Part shown: positions 52,865 to 60,729 of the stretch, in pieces
Numbering within the stretch: position 1 is the stretch's first letter
How the letters are laid out: each line of letters opens with the position of its first letter
Assembly: GCA_017798145.1 (NCBI GenBank)
Contig: CP059069.1
Span: 2,465,226-2,529,225, forward strand
DNA length: 64,000 bases
Reading direction: 5' to 3'
Source: Akkermansiaceae bacterium
GTDB taxonomy: Bacteria > Verrucomicrobiota > Verrucomicrobiia > Verrucomicrobiales > Akkermansiaceae
Notes under the pieces: generated by a model
Database searches by the model: none
What the model was told of the DNA's origin: nothing
Seen by the model: only the letters and a program-made list of their open reading frames with translations
Program-made: the position numbers and the translations under genes

Positions 52865-53572
52865 ATGTTGGTGAAATTCCTGGATGATGCCGCGCTGGTG
52901 GCCGAGGTGAGCCACTTGTTGACGGTGGCGGAGGAGGCTGTGGAGGCGCAGCGCAAGGAGTTCGGGAAAAACGTGATCGACCCTTTTGCCGCGATGTTCG
53001 AGATGGCGGGCTTCGGGATGGATCATGCGGGCTGGGTGAACAGCGAGCTGATGCGACAGGCGCAGAAGACCTTGCTAAACCACATCGGCGGATTCCACCA
53101 GAACATCCTGGGATCGGTGGCGGGCTGGGAGAACATGAACACCGGCTCGGTCGTCGATCTCGTTTCCGAAAAGCACAGGGTCATCGCGGAGGTGAAGAAC
53201 AAGCACAACACCCTCAGCGGCGGCAAGCGCTCCGACCAATACTCGAACCTGGAGAAGCTCGTCATGCAGAAGGCGAGCCGCTACCACGGCTACACCGCGT
53301 ATTTCGTGACGGTCATCCCGAAATCGCCGGAGCGTTTCGACCGCCCGTTCACGCCTTCGGAAAAGGAAACCGGCGCGAAGGTGCCCGAGAACGAGCTGAT
53401 CCGCGAGATCGACGGCGCGAGTTTCTACGAGCTGGTGACGGGTGAGAAAGATGCTCTCGGGCAGCTTTTCGCTGTGCTGCCAAAAGTCGTCGAAGGCATC
53501 ACGGACAGGAAAACCGATGCCGCTGACCGCGCGGCACTCAACGCCTATTTCAGCAACGCCTTCGGAGCCTGA
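52865..53572 (+). CDS. Type II restriction endonuclease, Eco47II family
   Basis: A 235-residue nuclease that matches the RE_Eco47II family: VIDPFAAMFEMAGFG, then KTLLNHIGGFHQNILGSVAGWE. The PD-(D/E)xK core is D98...E109-V-K111 (VVDLVSEKHRVIAEVKNKHN), and a TAYFVTVIP block follows. Eco47II enzymes cut GGNCC; the site here is inferred from family only. It is convergent with its methyltransferase, the two stops overlapping by 28 bp (53545-53572), which may help keep expression balanced. The ATG at 52865 is used; a TTG at 52847 is in frame. Confidence 0.88.
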   Translation: MLVKFLDDAALVAEVSHLLTVAEEAVEAQRKEFGKNVIDPFAAMFEMAGFGMDHAGWVNSELMRQAQKTLLNHIGGFHQNILGSVAGWENMNTGSVVDLVSEKHRVIAEVKNKHNTLSGGKRSDQYSNLEKLVMQKASRYHGYTAYFVTVIPKSPERFDRPFTPSEKETGAKVPENELIREIDGASFYELVTGEKDALGQLFAVLPKVVEGITDRKTDAADRAALNAYFSNAFGA

Positions 53573-54807
53573 GCCGCCTCGATGCGGTTCATCGCGGCGA
53601 CGATGGACAGTCCCAGCGCCTCGGCGAGGTTGACCGGGACGGCGTTGCCGATCTGTTTGTAAACCGATGACCTGGAACCCGAGAACTCCCAATCGTCGGG
53701 AAAGGTCTGGATCCGGGCGTACTCGCGGATCGTGAAGGGGCGGGTCTCCTCCGGGTGGCAGCGCTCGGTCTGTTTCTGCGCGGGCGAGCAGGTGAGCGTC
53801 AGGCATGGCTCGTCCCAGCTCATGCGCCGGGCCATGCCGGTTTTCCCTCCGCCGAGGAAAAAGCTTTTCTGCATATACTCGCGCTGGACGCTTTCGGGCA
53901 AATCCCGCCAGTAACCGCCGGGCGGCACCTGCCCCATGACTTTTGCCTTCGCTACCGTGTAGCGCTCGCCGGGAGATTCCGGCACGTCACTGGGGAACAG
54001 CTCGCCGCGCTTCAAGGCATCGCGGACGGTGTAGATTTTCCCCTCGGGGACGGGCCACCCGAACCCCGCATGGCACGCAACATCGTTGCGGAAGGCTGCG
54101 ATGATCAGGCGCTCGCGTTTCTGCGGCACTCGGTGATGGATCGCTTTCAGGACGCGCGGTTCGAGCGGCGAGTAGCCGAGCTCGCGGATGACGGCGAGCA
54201 TGGTTTCCAGCGTGCGGCCCCCATCATGGCGCAGCAGGCCGCGCACGTTTTCCGCAACGACCACCGCGGGCCTCGTCTCGTCGATGGCGCGCGCCCATTC
54301 GTAGAAAAGCGTGCCGCGCGTGTCCTTGAAACCGAGCTTCCTGCCCGCGTAGCTGAAGGCCTGGCAAGGAAAGCCTCCTGCCAAAATGTCGGCCTTTCCT
54401 TGGTAGGCCTTGAAGTCGATGTTGGCGACGCCGCCCTGGATCACATACCAATCCGGGCGGTTGGCGCGGAGGGTGGCGCACGCATTCCTGTCGATCTCGT
54501 TGAGCATGAGGGAGTGCATTCCGGCACGCTCAAGGCCGAGCGCCAGCCCGCCGGCGCCGGCAAAAAGCTCGATGAGCCGGTAAGGCCGCAGCGGCACGGG
54601 TCGTGGCGTCGGCGTGCCGGTGTGGAAAAACGGGTTTTGCGGATCGAGCTTGCGGACATCCTCCGCCGCATAGATGCGCTTGCCGGAACGCCCCTCCCGG
54701 CGCGCGGTGAGCTTGCCGGATTTCCCCCATGATTCCACGACAGCTTTGGAAACCGAGAAAATGTCAGCGACCTCCGAAACGGAATACAGGGGCTGTTCGC
54801 TTGGCAT
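53545..54807 (-). CDS. DNA cytosine-5 methyltransferase with N-terminal HTH
   Basis: A 420-residue C5-MTase, cognate of the restriction gene. Residues about 5-55 (LYSVSEVADIFSVSKAVVESW) form a MerR-like HTH ahead of the catalytic domain. The catalytic part has motif I FAGAGG (82-87), motif IV GGFPCQAFSYAG with nucleophile C148, motif VI ENV (186-188), motif VIII QKRERLIIAAF, the variable region and motif X GNAVPVNLAEALG. The ATG at 54807 is chosen because it starts just ahead of the HTH; the frame is open to 54951. HTH-bearing MTases often repress their own gene. Protects against self-cleavage. Confidence 0.93.
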   Translation of the reverse strand: MPSEQPLYSVSEVADIFSVSKAVVESWGKSGKLTARREGRSGKRIYAAEDVRKLDPQNPFFHTGTPTPRPVPLRPYRLIELFAGAGGLALGLERAGMHSLMLNEIDRNACATLRANRPDWYVIQGGVANIDFKAYQGKADILAGGFPCQAFSYAGRKLGFKDTRGTLFYEWARAIDETRPAVVVAENVRGLLRHDGGRTLETMLAVIRELGYSPLEPRVLKAIHHRVPQKRERLIIAAFRNDVACHAGFGWPVPEGKIYTVRDALKRGELFPSDVPESPGERYTVAKAKVMGQVPPGGYWRDLPESVQREYMQKSFFLGGGKTGMARRMSWDEPCLTLTCSPAQKQTERCHPEETRPFTIREYARIQTFPDDWEFSGSRSSVYKQIGNAVPVNLAEALGLSIVAAMNRIEAAQAPKALLK

Positions 54808-54871
54808 GGGGTTTCCTAGCAGCGATGCCCTCTCAAGGGCAAGGCATTCGGGGGTTCCATGTTCCTCCGGG

Positions 54872-54900
54872 TTGCGGATCATGCGACCAGGTGCGAATGT
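54872..54900 (+). promoter_or_regulatory. Candidate promoter of the SLOG gene, leaderless spacing
   Basis: TTGCGG (54872-54877), 17-nt spacer, GAATGT (54895-54900, weak), then 6 nt to the ATG at 54907. Divergent from the methyltransferase start at 54807, so an HTH-bearing methyltransferase could also act here. Confidence 0.35.
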
Positions 54901-54906
54901 GCGGAG

Positions 54907-55464
54907 ATGAGTGAGACGGATGAAATCAAGATCCTGGGCTTCACCGGACAATGCCGGGTGACGGATGCTGCCGGTTTGCGCCGCGCCTTGTCCGCAGGGC
55001 TATCGGAAATGAAAACGTTGCTCGGGGCCCGGATGACCGCGATGTGTGGCGCGGCGCCGGGGGCGGATCTCGTTTTCCTACGGGCCTGTGTCGAGCTCCG
55101 GATCCCTGCGATCGTGATCCTGCCATCCCCAGTGGCGAATCTCGCGGAGCGGTTCCCGGACAAGGTGGAGTGGAAACTGGCGCAGGATCTCATGGGCGTC
55201 GCCCTCGCAAGGTACGTCGCACCCGGTCGGATCACGCCGCACCTGCTCGACTGGGCGGATGCGCTCCTCTTTGCGGGCGGGGAAAACGGCGATGCCGCCA
55301 AGGAGGCGAGGGATCTCGGCATACCGTCCCGCATCATCGAACCGGAAGGCTTCGGTGCCCGCTGGGGCGTAGCCTTGGATGCGCCCCGGAGCGCGAGACA
55401 TGGCTTCGGGACAAGGGCGGATCTGCTGGACTTCCTCGATGCGAGGTTTGGCTACACAGCCTGA
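54907..55464 (+). CDS. SLOG-domain (Rossmann-like nucleotide-binding) protein
   Basis: A 185-residue single-domain protein. ILGFTGQCRVTDAAGLRRAL opens the fold, then the glycine-rich GAAPGADLVFLRACVELRIP, IVILPSPVANLAERFP and a late DWADALLFAGGENGDAAKEA. This pattern matches SLOG (SMF/DprA-LOG related) domains, which sense or process nucleotides and are common in bacterial conflict systems. On its own it has no effector domain. It is divergent from the methyltransferase (99 bp between starts) and its tail overlaps the convergent gene at 55452 by 13 bp. Link to restriction-modification is positional only. Confidence 0.72.
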   Translation: MSETDEIKILGFTGQCRVTDAAGLRRALSAGLSEMKTLLGARMTAMCGAAPGADLVFLRACVELRIPAIVILPSPVANLAERFPDKVEWKLAQDLMGVALARYVAPGRITPHLLDWADALLFAGGENGDAAKEARDLGIPSRIIEPEGFGARWGVALDAPRSARHGFGTRADLLDFLDARFGYTA

Positions 55465-56006
55465 TGGCCGGCCGCTATGCGGGATTCTCGCCCGCAGCCA
55501 TTCAGGAATGCCTCGATCTCGGCGAGCAGCAGGTCGCAGCCCTTGTTCCACTTGGTCTCGCCGCGCAGGATCATGGTGCATTCGCGCAGGCCGGTGAAGC
55601 GGATGTCCTCCGCACCCGCAAGGCGGAGCTCGGAGATTTCCGACCGGATGTTCTCGAAAAACGCCAGCTCGAAGCCGTTCCCTGCGGCTTTGGCCGCGTG
55701 GATGAGCGATACGGTGAGCGGCGGTGCCAGCGGCTCGAGTTTCTCGGCGATGCGTTCGCAACCCATCTTCACCAGCATCTTGCGCATCCGCTCGAAAAGC
55801 TCCTCCAGGTGCAGGAGGCGCAACGCGCATTTGTGCTCGAGGTAGAGCTCCACCCCGTTCGTGATTTCCGAAAGCAGCGGGAAATCCTCGTGATCCGCCG
55901 CACGCGCCGCGCGGCGCAGCGCGTCCTCCAGCCACGCGGTATCGTAATCGAGCACCTGGTGGGTGCCGATCTGCAGCGCGGGGCGGTTGCCGATGAATGA
56001 GATCAA
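55452..56006 (-). CDS. Conserved-looking protein downstream of nrdR, unknown
   Basis: A 184-residue cytosolic, all-alpha protein. The frame is open back through nrdR, but the plausible start is a TTG at 56006 (ISFIGNRPALQIGTHQVLD), 22 bp after the nrdR stop. Later segments are EITNGVELYLEHKCALRLLH, ERIAEKLEPLAPPLTVSLIH and DIRFTGLRECTMILR. I know no function for it. The operon position after nrdR hints at a link to nucleotide metabolism or replication. No strong ribosome-binding site is visible. Confidence 0.72.
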   Translation of the reverse strand: MISFIGNRPALQIGTHQVLDYDTAWLEDALRRAARAADHEDFPLLSEITNGVELYLEHKCALRLLHLEELFERMRKMLVKMGCERIAEKLEPLAPPLTVSLIHAAKAAGNGFELAFFENIRSEISELRLAGAEDIRFTGLRECTMILRGETKWNKGCDLLLAEIEAFLNGCGRESRIAAGHQAV

Positions 56007-56028
56007 AATGTGACGGAAGTCGGGTGGT

Positions 56029-56520
56029 TCATTCCTTGAAAAGGCGGCGCTGGAAGGTGTCGCGCGCGGCGCGGCGTGAGAGCGACTGGATCTCGTCGAT
56101 GAACTCCTTGACGTTCTCGAACTGCCGATACACTGATACGTAGCGAACATACGCCACCGGATCGATCTGGTGGAGCTTGTCCATCACCTTCGCGCCGATC
56201 GATGCGGACGGCACCTCGCTGAGATGATCCTTGTGCAGGTCGGTCAAAATTTCCTCCACCGCCCTGTCGAGCCGCTCCATGGAAACCGGGCGTTTCTCGC
56301 AGGCCTTGACCAGCCCGCCCATGAGCTTCTCCCGGTGGAGCGATTCGCGCGTGCCGTCCCGTTTCACAACCCGCAGCTCGGTGCGCTCGATCTGCTCGTA
56401 GGTCGTGTAGCGGTAGCCGCACTTCAGGCATTCCCGACGACGACGTATCGTCGTCCCATCTTTCGAGGAACGCGAGTCGAGGACTTTGTCTTTTAGGGAA
56501 CCGCATTGGACGCAACGCAT
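56029..56520 (-). CDS. nrdR: Transcriptional repressor NrdR
   Basis: A 163-residue repressor of ribonucleotide reductase genes. It begins MRCVQCGSLKDKVLDSR (56520), a zinc ribbon with two Cys-x2-Cys pairs (C3, C6, and CLKC), continues RYTTYEQIE, and carries the ATP-cone domain (VVKRDGTRESLHREKLMGGL to the YVRYVSVYRQF motif). ATP and dATP control its oligomeric state and DNA binding. Length is normal. A promoter-like sequence lies about 30 bp upstream. Its stop precedes the 55452 gene. Confidence 0.97.
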   Translation of the reverse strand: MRCVQCGSLKDKVLDSRSSKDGTTIRRRRECLKCGYRYTTYEQIERTELRVVKRDGTRESLHREKLMGGLVKACEKRPVSMERLDRAVEEILTDLHKDHLSEVPSASIGAKVMDKLHQIDPVAYVRYVSVYRQFENVKEFIDEIQSLSRRAARDTFQRRLFKE

Positions 56521-56547
56521 AGTTGGGAACGTGAAACAATGCGCCAC

Positions 56548-56575
56548 ACCGTACCACCCGATATGGCACCGTCAA
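56548..56575 (-). promoter_or_regulatory. Candidate sigma70 promoter of nrdR
   Basis: On the minus strand, TTGACG (56570-56575) and TACGGT (56548-56553) with a 16-nt spacer, about 27 bp before the ATG. No NrdR box pair was recognised. Confidence 0.5.
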
Positions 56576-56615
56576 TTCAAAAACTACGGCATATTTAGTA
56601 TGTCGCGAATTTTTC

Positions 56616-56984
56616 CTATGGATGGGACTTCCTGAATGTGCCGTCCTCGATGTCCTTCTTTGGAAATACCAGCCCCTTCTTCACAGGGTCGATGGACATC
56701 TTCCCATCGACCACGCCGTCTTCGTCATCGACTTCGCGGATGAAGTCAGCCAACTCGCTGGCGGAAACAATTTCCCGATCCACCAGGAAACGTGTGAGCG
56801 CCTGGATCGCAAGCTTCTGCCTGCCGATTTCATCCCGCATGGCGTCGATCTGCTGATCACGGCTGCGGATTTTGCTGGCGCTCCTCTCATGGGCGGCGCG
56901 CACCATGGAGATTTCCCTCTCCGCATCCGCAATGTCCAATCTGTTCCCGATATCACCCAGCAAAATTGTTCTCATCCATCCCAT
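56616..56984 (-). CDS. Small coiled-coil protein, unknown
   Basis: A 122-residue cytosolic protein starting MGWMRTILLGDIGNRLD (56984; the second ATG at 56975 is also possible). The central part (AEREISMVRAAHERSASKIR, MRDEIGRQKLAIQAL) is a predicted coiled coil. The C-terminus is acidic then basic (VDDEDGVVDGKMSIDPVKKG). No family recognised. It is downstream of the methyltransferase-like gene, 61 bp apart, with a promoter-like TTGTTG-16-TACCGT just before it. Confidence 0.68.
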   Translation of the reverse strand: MGWMRTILLGDIGNRLDIADAEREISMVRAAHERSASKIRSRDQQIDAMRDEIGRQKLAIQALTRFLVDREIVSASELADFIREVDDEDGVVDGKMSIDPVKKGLVFPKKDIEDGTFRKSHP

Positions 56985-57045
56985 AGTGACATTACGGTAG
57001 ATTATCAGGATGGGGCAACAAGCAGGAATCCTCGGTTTTCTTCCG

Positions 57046-57639
57046 TCAAGCCTTCCCCCACACCGCCACCCACCTATCCACGCTCTTCCCTTCCGCATCA
57101 GGCAGGTCGCGCGAGCTGGTGTTGCGGAGATTCGCAAGCATTACCGCACCTCTCTCCCTCATGCTTGCCGTTAGAAGCTCGTGCTCCAGATCGAAGTACG
57201 ACGTGCATACGAGATGGCCGCCGTCCTTCAGCGCCGCCAAAGCCTCGTCGAGGATGCCCTCCCAGACCATCGGCTCATGCCAGTAGTTCTGGTGGCGGAT
57301 GAAAACGATATCGAACTCCGGCAAGCCCTCCATCCGGCCTATCATCGCCGCGTTGCCCTCACGGAAATCAATCTCACCGCCCGGCAGCTCCCAGCGTTTC
57401 CTCGCCTCCCCGATCGCATCGCTGCGCAGGTCCATACCGAGGTAAAACCCTATCTCCGCCGGTGCCACCGCCGCCGCCAGCACCCCGGTCTCATCCGCCC
57501 GCCCGCAGGCAAGGTTCAGCACCACCAGTTTTCCGGAAAAGCGCAGTCCGGCCAGCGTGAACACCTCGCCCAGAAGCACCCGCAGCCGCCGGACATCGCC
57601 GTCTATGCCTTCGTGGGAAAATGGGAGCCGCTGAATCAT
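57046..57639 (-). CDS. SAM-dependent methyltransferase (class I), unknown substrate
   Basis: A 197-residue Rossmann-fold methyltransferase. The start MIQRLPFSHEGIDGDVRRL (57639) precedes motif I VVLNLACGRADETGV, then the motif II-type YLGMDLRSDAI, EGNAAMIGRM, FDIVFIRHQNYWH and a C-terminal GGHLVCTSYFDLEH. Substrate is unknown. An in-frame ATG at 57678 would add 13 residues. It is divergent from the cbb3 cluster. Confidence 0.8.
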   Translation of the reverse strand: MIQRLPFSHEGIDGDVRRLRVLLGEVFTLAGLRFSGKLVVLNLACGRADETGVLAAAVAPAEIGFYLGMDLRSDAIGEARKRWELPGGEIDFREGNAAMIGRMEGLPEFDIVFIRHQNYWHEPMVWEGILDEALAALKDGGHLVCTSYFDLEHELLTASMRERGAVMLANLRNTSSRDLPDAEGKSVDRWVAVWGKA

Positions 57640-57765
57640 CCGCCACCGAGATTCACGACCCTTTCCGCCTCTGGCCATCCGAAAATCCCCCCCCTGCGGA
57701 AGATACGCGCAGTCTAACGCAAGCCGTGCGATGCGCGTTTCCCGGGCATTTGCTCCACTCACCCC

Positions 57766-57915
57766 GTGGACGCACTCGCCATCACCATCCTCGTCAGCAC
57801 CTGCCTCGCTGCGTTTTTCGTCGTCTGCTTCGCGGTGGAGTCGCGCCGCTCCCGCCGTTCCAGCCTCGAACACGATTCCCTCCTACCCCTCGACTCCGAC
57901 AACCGGAATTCCTGA
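57766..57915 (+). CDS. CcoS/FixS-like small protein upstream of ccoNO
   Basis: A 49-residue protein with a GTG start (57766). It has one TM helix (ALAITILVSTCLAAFFVVCF) followed by a basic then acidic tail (SRRSRRSSLEHDSLLPLDSD), the plan of CcoS/FixS assembly proteins. It ends 33 bp before the oxidase gene. CcoS normally lies with the CcoI copper ATPase, absent here, so the identity rests on size, topology and position. Confidence 0.55.
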   Translation: MDALAITILVSTCLAAFFVVCFAVESRRSRRSSLEHDSLLPLDSDNRNS

Positions 57916-57948
57916 CCCCTAACTCCTGACACCCTTCCCCATTCTCCC

Positions 57949-60444
57949 ATGACCACCGAAATCACCTACGACGACAAGACCGTCCGCCGCTTCATGAACG
58001 CCTCCATCTTCTGGGGCATTGTCGGGATGCTCGTCGGCGTCCTCGCCGCCACCCAGCTCTCGTGGTGGCAGATGAACGGGAAATTCCTGGAAACCATCAC
58101 CTTCGGCCTCTTCAAGGGCGAAGGCCTCGCCTACATCACCTTCGGCCGGATCCGCCCGCTCCATACCAATGCGGTCATCTTCGCCTTCGTCGGGAACATG
58201 GTGTTCGCGGGCGTCTATTACTCCACCCAGCGGCTCTGCAAATGCCGCACCGCATCCGACCTGCTTTCCGCCATCCATTTCTGGGGCTGGCAGCTCATCA
58301 TCGTCGGGGCCGCGCTGACCCTTCCCGCCGGCCTCACCCGCGGCAAGGAATACGCAGAACTCATCTGGCCGCTGAACATCGGCGTCGTCCTCATCTGGGT
58401 GGTCTTCGGCGCGAATTTCTTCTGGACCCTCGCGAAACGCAACGAGAAATCACTCTACGTCTCCCTCTGGTTCTACATCGCGACGATCATCACCATCGCG
58501 ATGCTCTACATCGTCAACCACCTCTCCATCCCCACCTCGCTCACCCACTCCTACCCGATTTTCGGCGGGGTGCAGGATGCCCTCGTCCAGTGGTGGTACG
58601 GCCACAACGCCGTCGCCTTCTTCCTGACCACCCCGATCCTCGGGATCATGTATTATTTCATCCCGAAGGCGGCGGATCGCCCGGTGTATTCCTACCGGCT
58701 TTCCATCATCCACTTCTGGGCGCTCGTCTTCATCTACATCTGGGCCGGCCCCCACCACCTGCTCAACACCGCCCTGCCGCGCTGGCTGCAGATGCTCGGC
58801 ATGCTCTTCTCCCTCATGCTCTGGGCGCCATCATGGGCGGGCATGCTCAACGGACTGCTCACACTGCGCGGCGCATGGGACAAACTCCGCACCGATCCCG
58901 TCATCAAGTTTTTCGCCGTCGCCGTCACCTTCTACGGGATGGCCACTTTCGAGGGCCCGCTGCTCTCCATCCGCGCGGTCAATTCCCTCTCCCACTACAC
59001 CGACTGGACCGTCGGCCACGTTCACTCCGGCGCGCTGGGCTGGAACGGCTTCATGGCCGCCGGCATGTTCTACTGGCTCGCCCCGCGCCTCTGGAAAACC
59101 AAGCTCTGGTCCACTTCGCTCGCCAACATGCACTTCTGGATCGGCCTGGTCGGCATCCTCCTTTACGTCGCCTCCATGTGGGTCGCCGGCATCACCCAGG
59201 GACTCATGCTTTCCGAGACCAATCCCGGCGGTGCCACACTGAAATACGAGTTTGTCGAGACCCTCAAGCAAATCAACCCGATGTATATCCTCCGCTCCAT
59301 CGGCGGTACGTTCTACTTCCTCGGCTTCATCCTCTGTGCATTCAACATCTTCATGACCGCCCGTTCCGGGAAAGCCACCGACGACACCGTGGAGGTCAAC
59401 GTCCTTGCCAAGGAGCAGAAGGACAAGCTCCGCATCGGCACCGCACTGCGCCAGGATCCCGTGGTCTATGCGGTCTCCGGCATCGCTTTCATGATCCTCT
59501 GGTTCCTGCTGCCGCCCCACGCGGACAAGGCCGCGCTCGTCGTCGCCGTCATCGTTTTCGCAAAGGGATTCCTGCTCTTCAAAAAGGAAACGAAATCCTG
59601 GTCCGACTACTTCGATAGCCTGCTGGAAAACTACCTTCCCTTCACCGTCCTCATCTTCTTCGCCGTCGCCATCGGCGGCGGGGTGCAGATCATCCCCTCG
59701 CTCCTCGTGAACAAGTCCACGAACATGGAGGATCGCATCCAGCTCCCCTACACCCCGCTCGAGCTCGCGGGCCGCGACATCTACGTCGCGGAGGGCTGCT
59801 ACAACTGCCACTCGCAGATGATACGCACCCTCGTCCCGGATGTCCTCCGATACGGCCCAACCGAGGAGCAGGGATACTCCCGCATGGGTGAGTCCCTCTA
59901 CGATCACCCCCACCAGTGGGGATCGAAACGCACCGGCCCAGACCTCGCCCGGGAAGGCGGTGCGCTCGCCGCAGGTTCCGAAACCATGCGCTCCGGCAAG
60001 CGTGACAACCTCTGGCACTTCAACCACTTCTGGGATCCCCGCCAGACATCCCCCGGCTCGAACATGCCGCCCTACGCATTCCTTTTCTCGAAAAAGGCGG
60101 ACCTGAAGTCGCTCCCGAAGAAAATCGCCGCCCAGTCCGCGCTCGGCGTGCCATGGCCCGCCATGACGAAGGACGAGATCGAGCAATCCGCCCGCGACCA
60201 GGCCATGGAAATCAGCGACGCACTCGTGAAAGCCGGAGCCTTCCTCCCCGATGAAAGCGAACTCACCGAAGAGCAGCTCACGCGCCGCCTCGCGGACACG
60301 GAGGTAGTGGCCCTCATCGCCTACATGCAGAAACTCGGCACCTACGAGGCCAGCGCCCCGCTCAAGAAGATCAACGACCCCGACTCCCTCCGCGAAACCC
60401 GCCGCACCCCCGAACCCGCCCCCGAAGCCACCTCAGCCCGGTAA
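57949..60444 (+). CDS. ccoNO: cbb3-type cytochrome c oxidase, fused subunits I and II
   Basis: An 831-residue fusion of CcoN and CcoO. The CcoN part (about 1-480, 12 TM) shows low-spin haem ligand H in GRIRPLHTNAV, the active-site WYGHNAVAFF, CuB pair in GPHHLLNTA, and VGHVHSGALGWNG with haem ligands. A linker with further TM helices leads to CcoO (about 560-831), with its membrane anchor and c-type haem motif C617-Y-N-C620-H621, followed by SQMIRTLVP. Reduces oxygen to water with high affinity and pumps protons. ccoNO fusions are known in Bacteroidetes and PVC bacteria. Confidence 0.96.
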   Translation: MTTEITYDDKTVRRFMNASIFWGIVGMLVGVLAATQLSWWQMNGKFLETITFGLFKGEGLAYITFGRIRPLHTNAVIFAFVGNMVFAGVYYSTQRLCKCRTASDLLSAIHFWGWQLIIVGAALTLPAGLTRGKEYAELIWPLNIGVVLIWVVFGANFFWTLAKRNEKSLYVSLWFYIATIITIAMLYIVNHLSIPTSLTHSYPIFGGVQDALVQWWYGHNAVAFFLTTPILGIMYYFIPKAADRPVYSYRLSIIHFWALVFIYIWAGPHHLLNTALPRWLQMLGMLFSLMLWAPSWAGMLNGLLTLRGAWDKLRTDPVIKFFAVAVTFYGMATFEGPLLSIRAVNSLSHYTDWTVGHVHSGALGWNGFMAAGMFYWLAPRLWKTKLWSTSLANMHFWIGLVGILLYVASMWVAGITQGLMLSETNPGGATLKYEFVETLKQINPMYILRSIGGTFYFLGFILCAFNIFMTARSGKATDDTVEVNVLAKEQKDKLRIGTALRQDPVVYAVSGIAFMILWFLLPPHADKAALVVAVIVFAKGFLLFKKETKSWSDYFDSLLENYLPFTVLIFFAVAIGGGVQIIPSLLVNKSTNMEDRIQLPYTPLELAGRDIYVAEGCYNCHSQMIRTLVPDVLRYGPTEEQGYSRMGESLYDHPHQWGSKRTGPDLAREGGALAAGSETMRSGKRDNLWHFNHFWDPRQTSPGSNMPPYAFLFSKKADLKSLPKKIAAQSALGVPWPAMTKDEIEQSARDQAMEISDALVKAGAFLPDESELTEEQLTRRLADTEVVALIAYMQKLGTYEASAPLKKINDPDSLRETRRTPEPAPEATSAR

Positions 60445-60558
60445 TTTCAGCGTCTTCCTCCATAGCATTCCGTCCGAGCCAGAAGGCTTCGCATCCAACC
60501 AGCATTCGCCGCCGCCCATTCCGCTTCCAGTTTTCAGAACCCCAGCATCCACACGATC

Positions 60559-60711
60559 ATGTTCCACCGAGTCATCCACGAACACTGGGCCGCCATCGTC
60601 CCCATCATCTCCTTCGCCATCACGGCCGGCGTCTTCCTCTTCGTCTCCATCCGCGCCATCCGCCTCCCGAAATCCCGCCGCGAGAAACTCGCCCGCATCC
60701 CGCTCGACTGA
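60559..60711 (+). CDS. ccoQ: CcoQ-like small membrane protein
   Basis: A 50-residue protein with one TM helix (AAIVPIISFAITAGVFLFVS) and a basic C-terminal tail (RAIRLPKSRREKLARIPLD). The position between ccoNO and ccoP and the size match CcoQ, which stabilises the oxidase. It is too short for standard gene-length cut-offs. The start ATG at 60559 follows a 114-bp gap after ccoNO. Confidence 0.75.
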   Translation: MFHRVIHEHWAAIVPIISFAITAGVFLFVSIRAIRLPKSRREKLARIPLD

Positions 60712-60729
60712 CCCCTGCCCCCATCCACC

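Noticed and set aside
56007..56150. N-terminal extension of the 55452 gene into nrdR
   Set aside because: It is the shadow of nrdR (Ser/Arg-rich) and does not look like protein.
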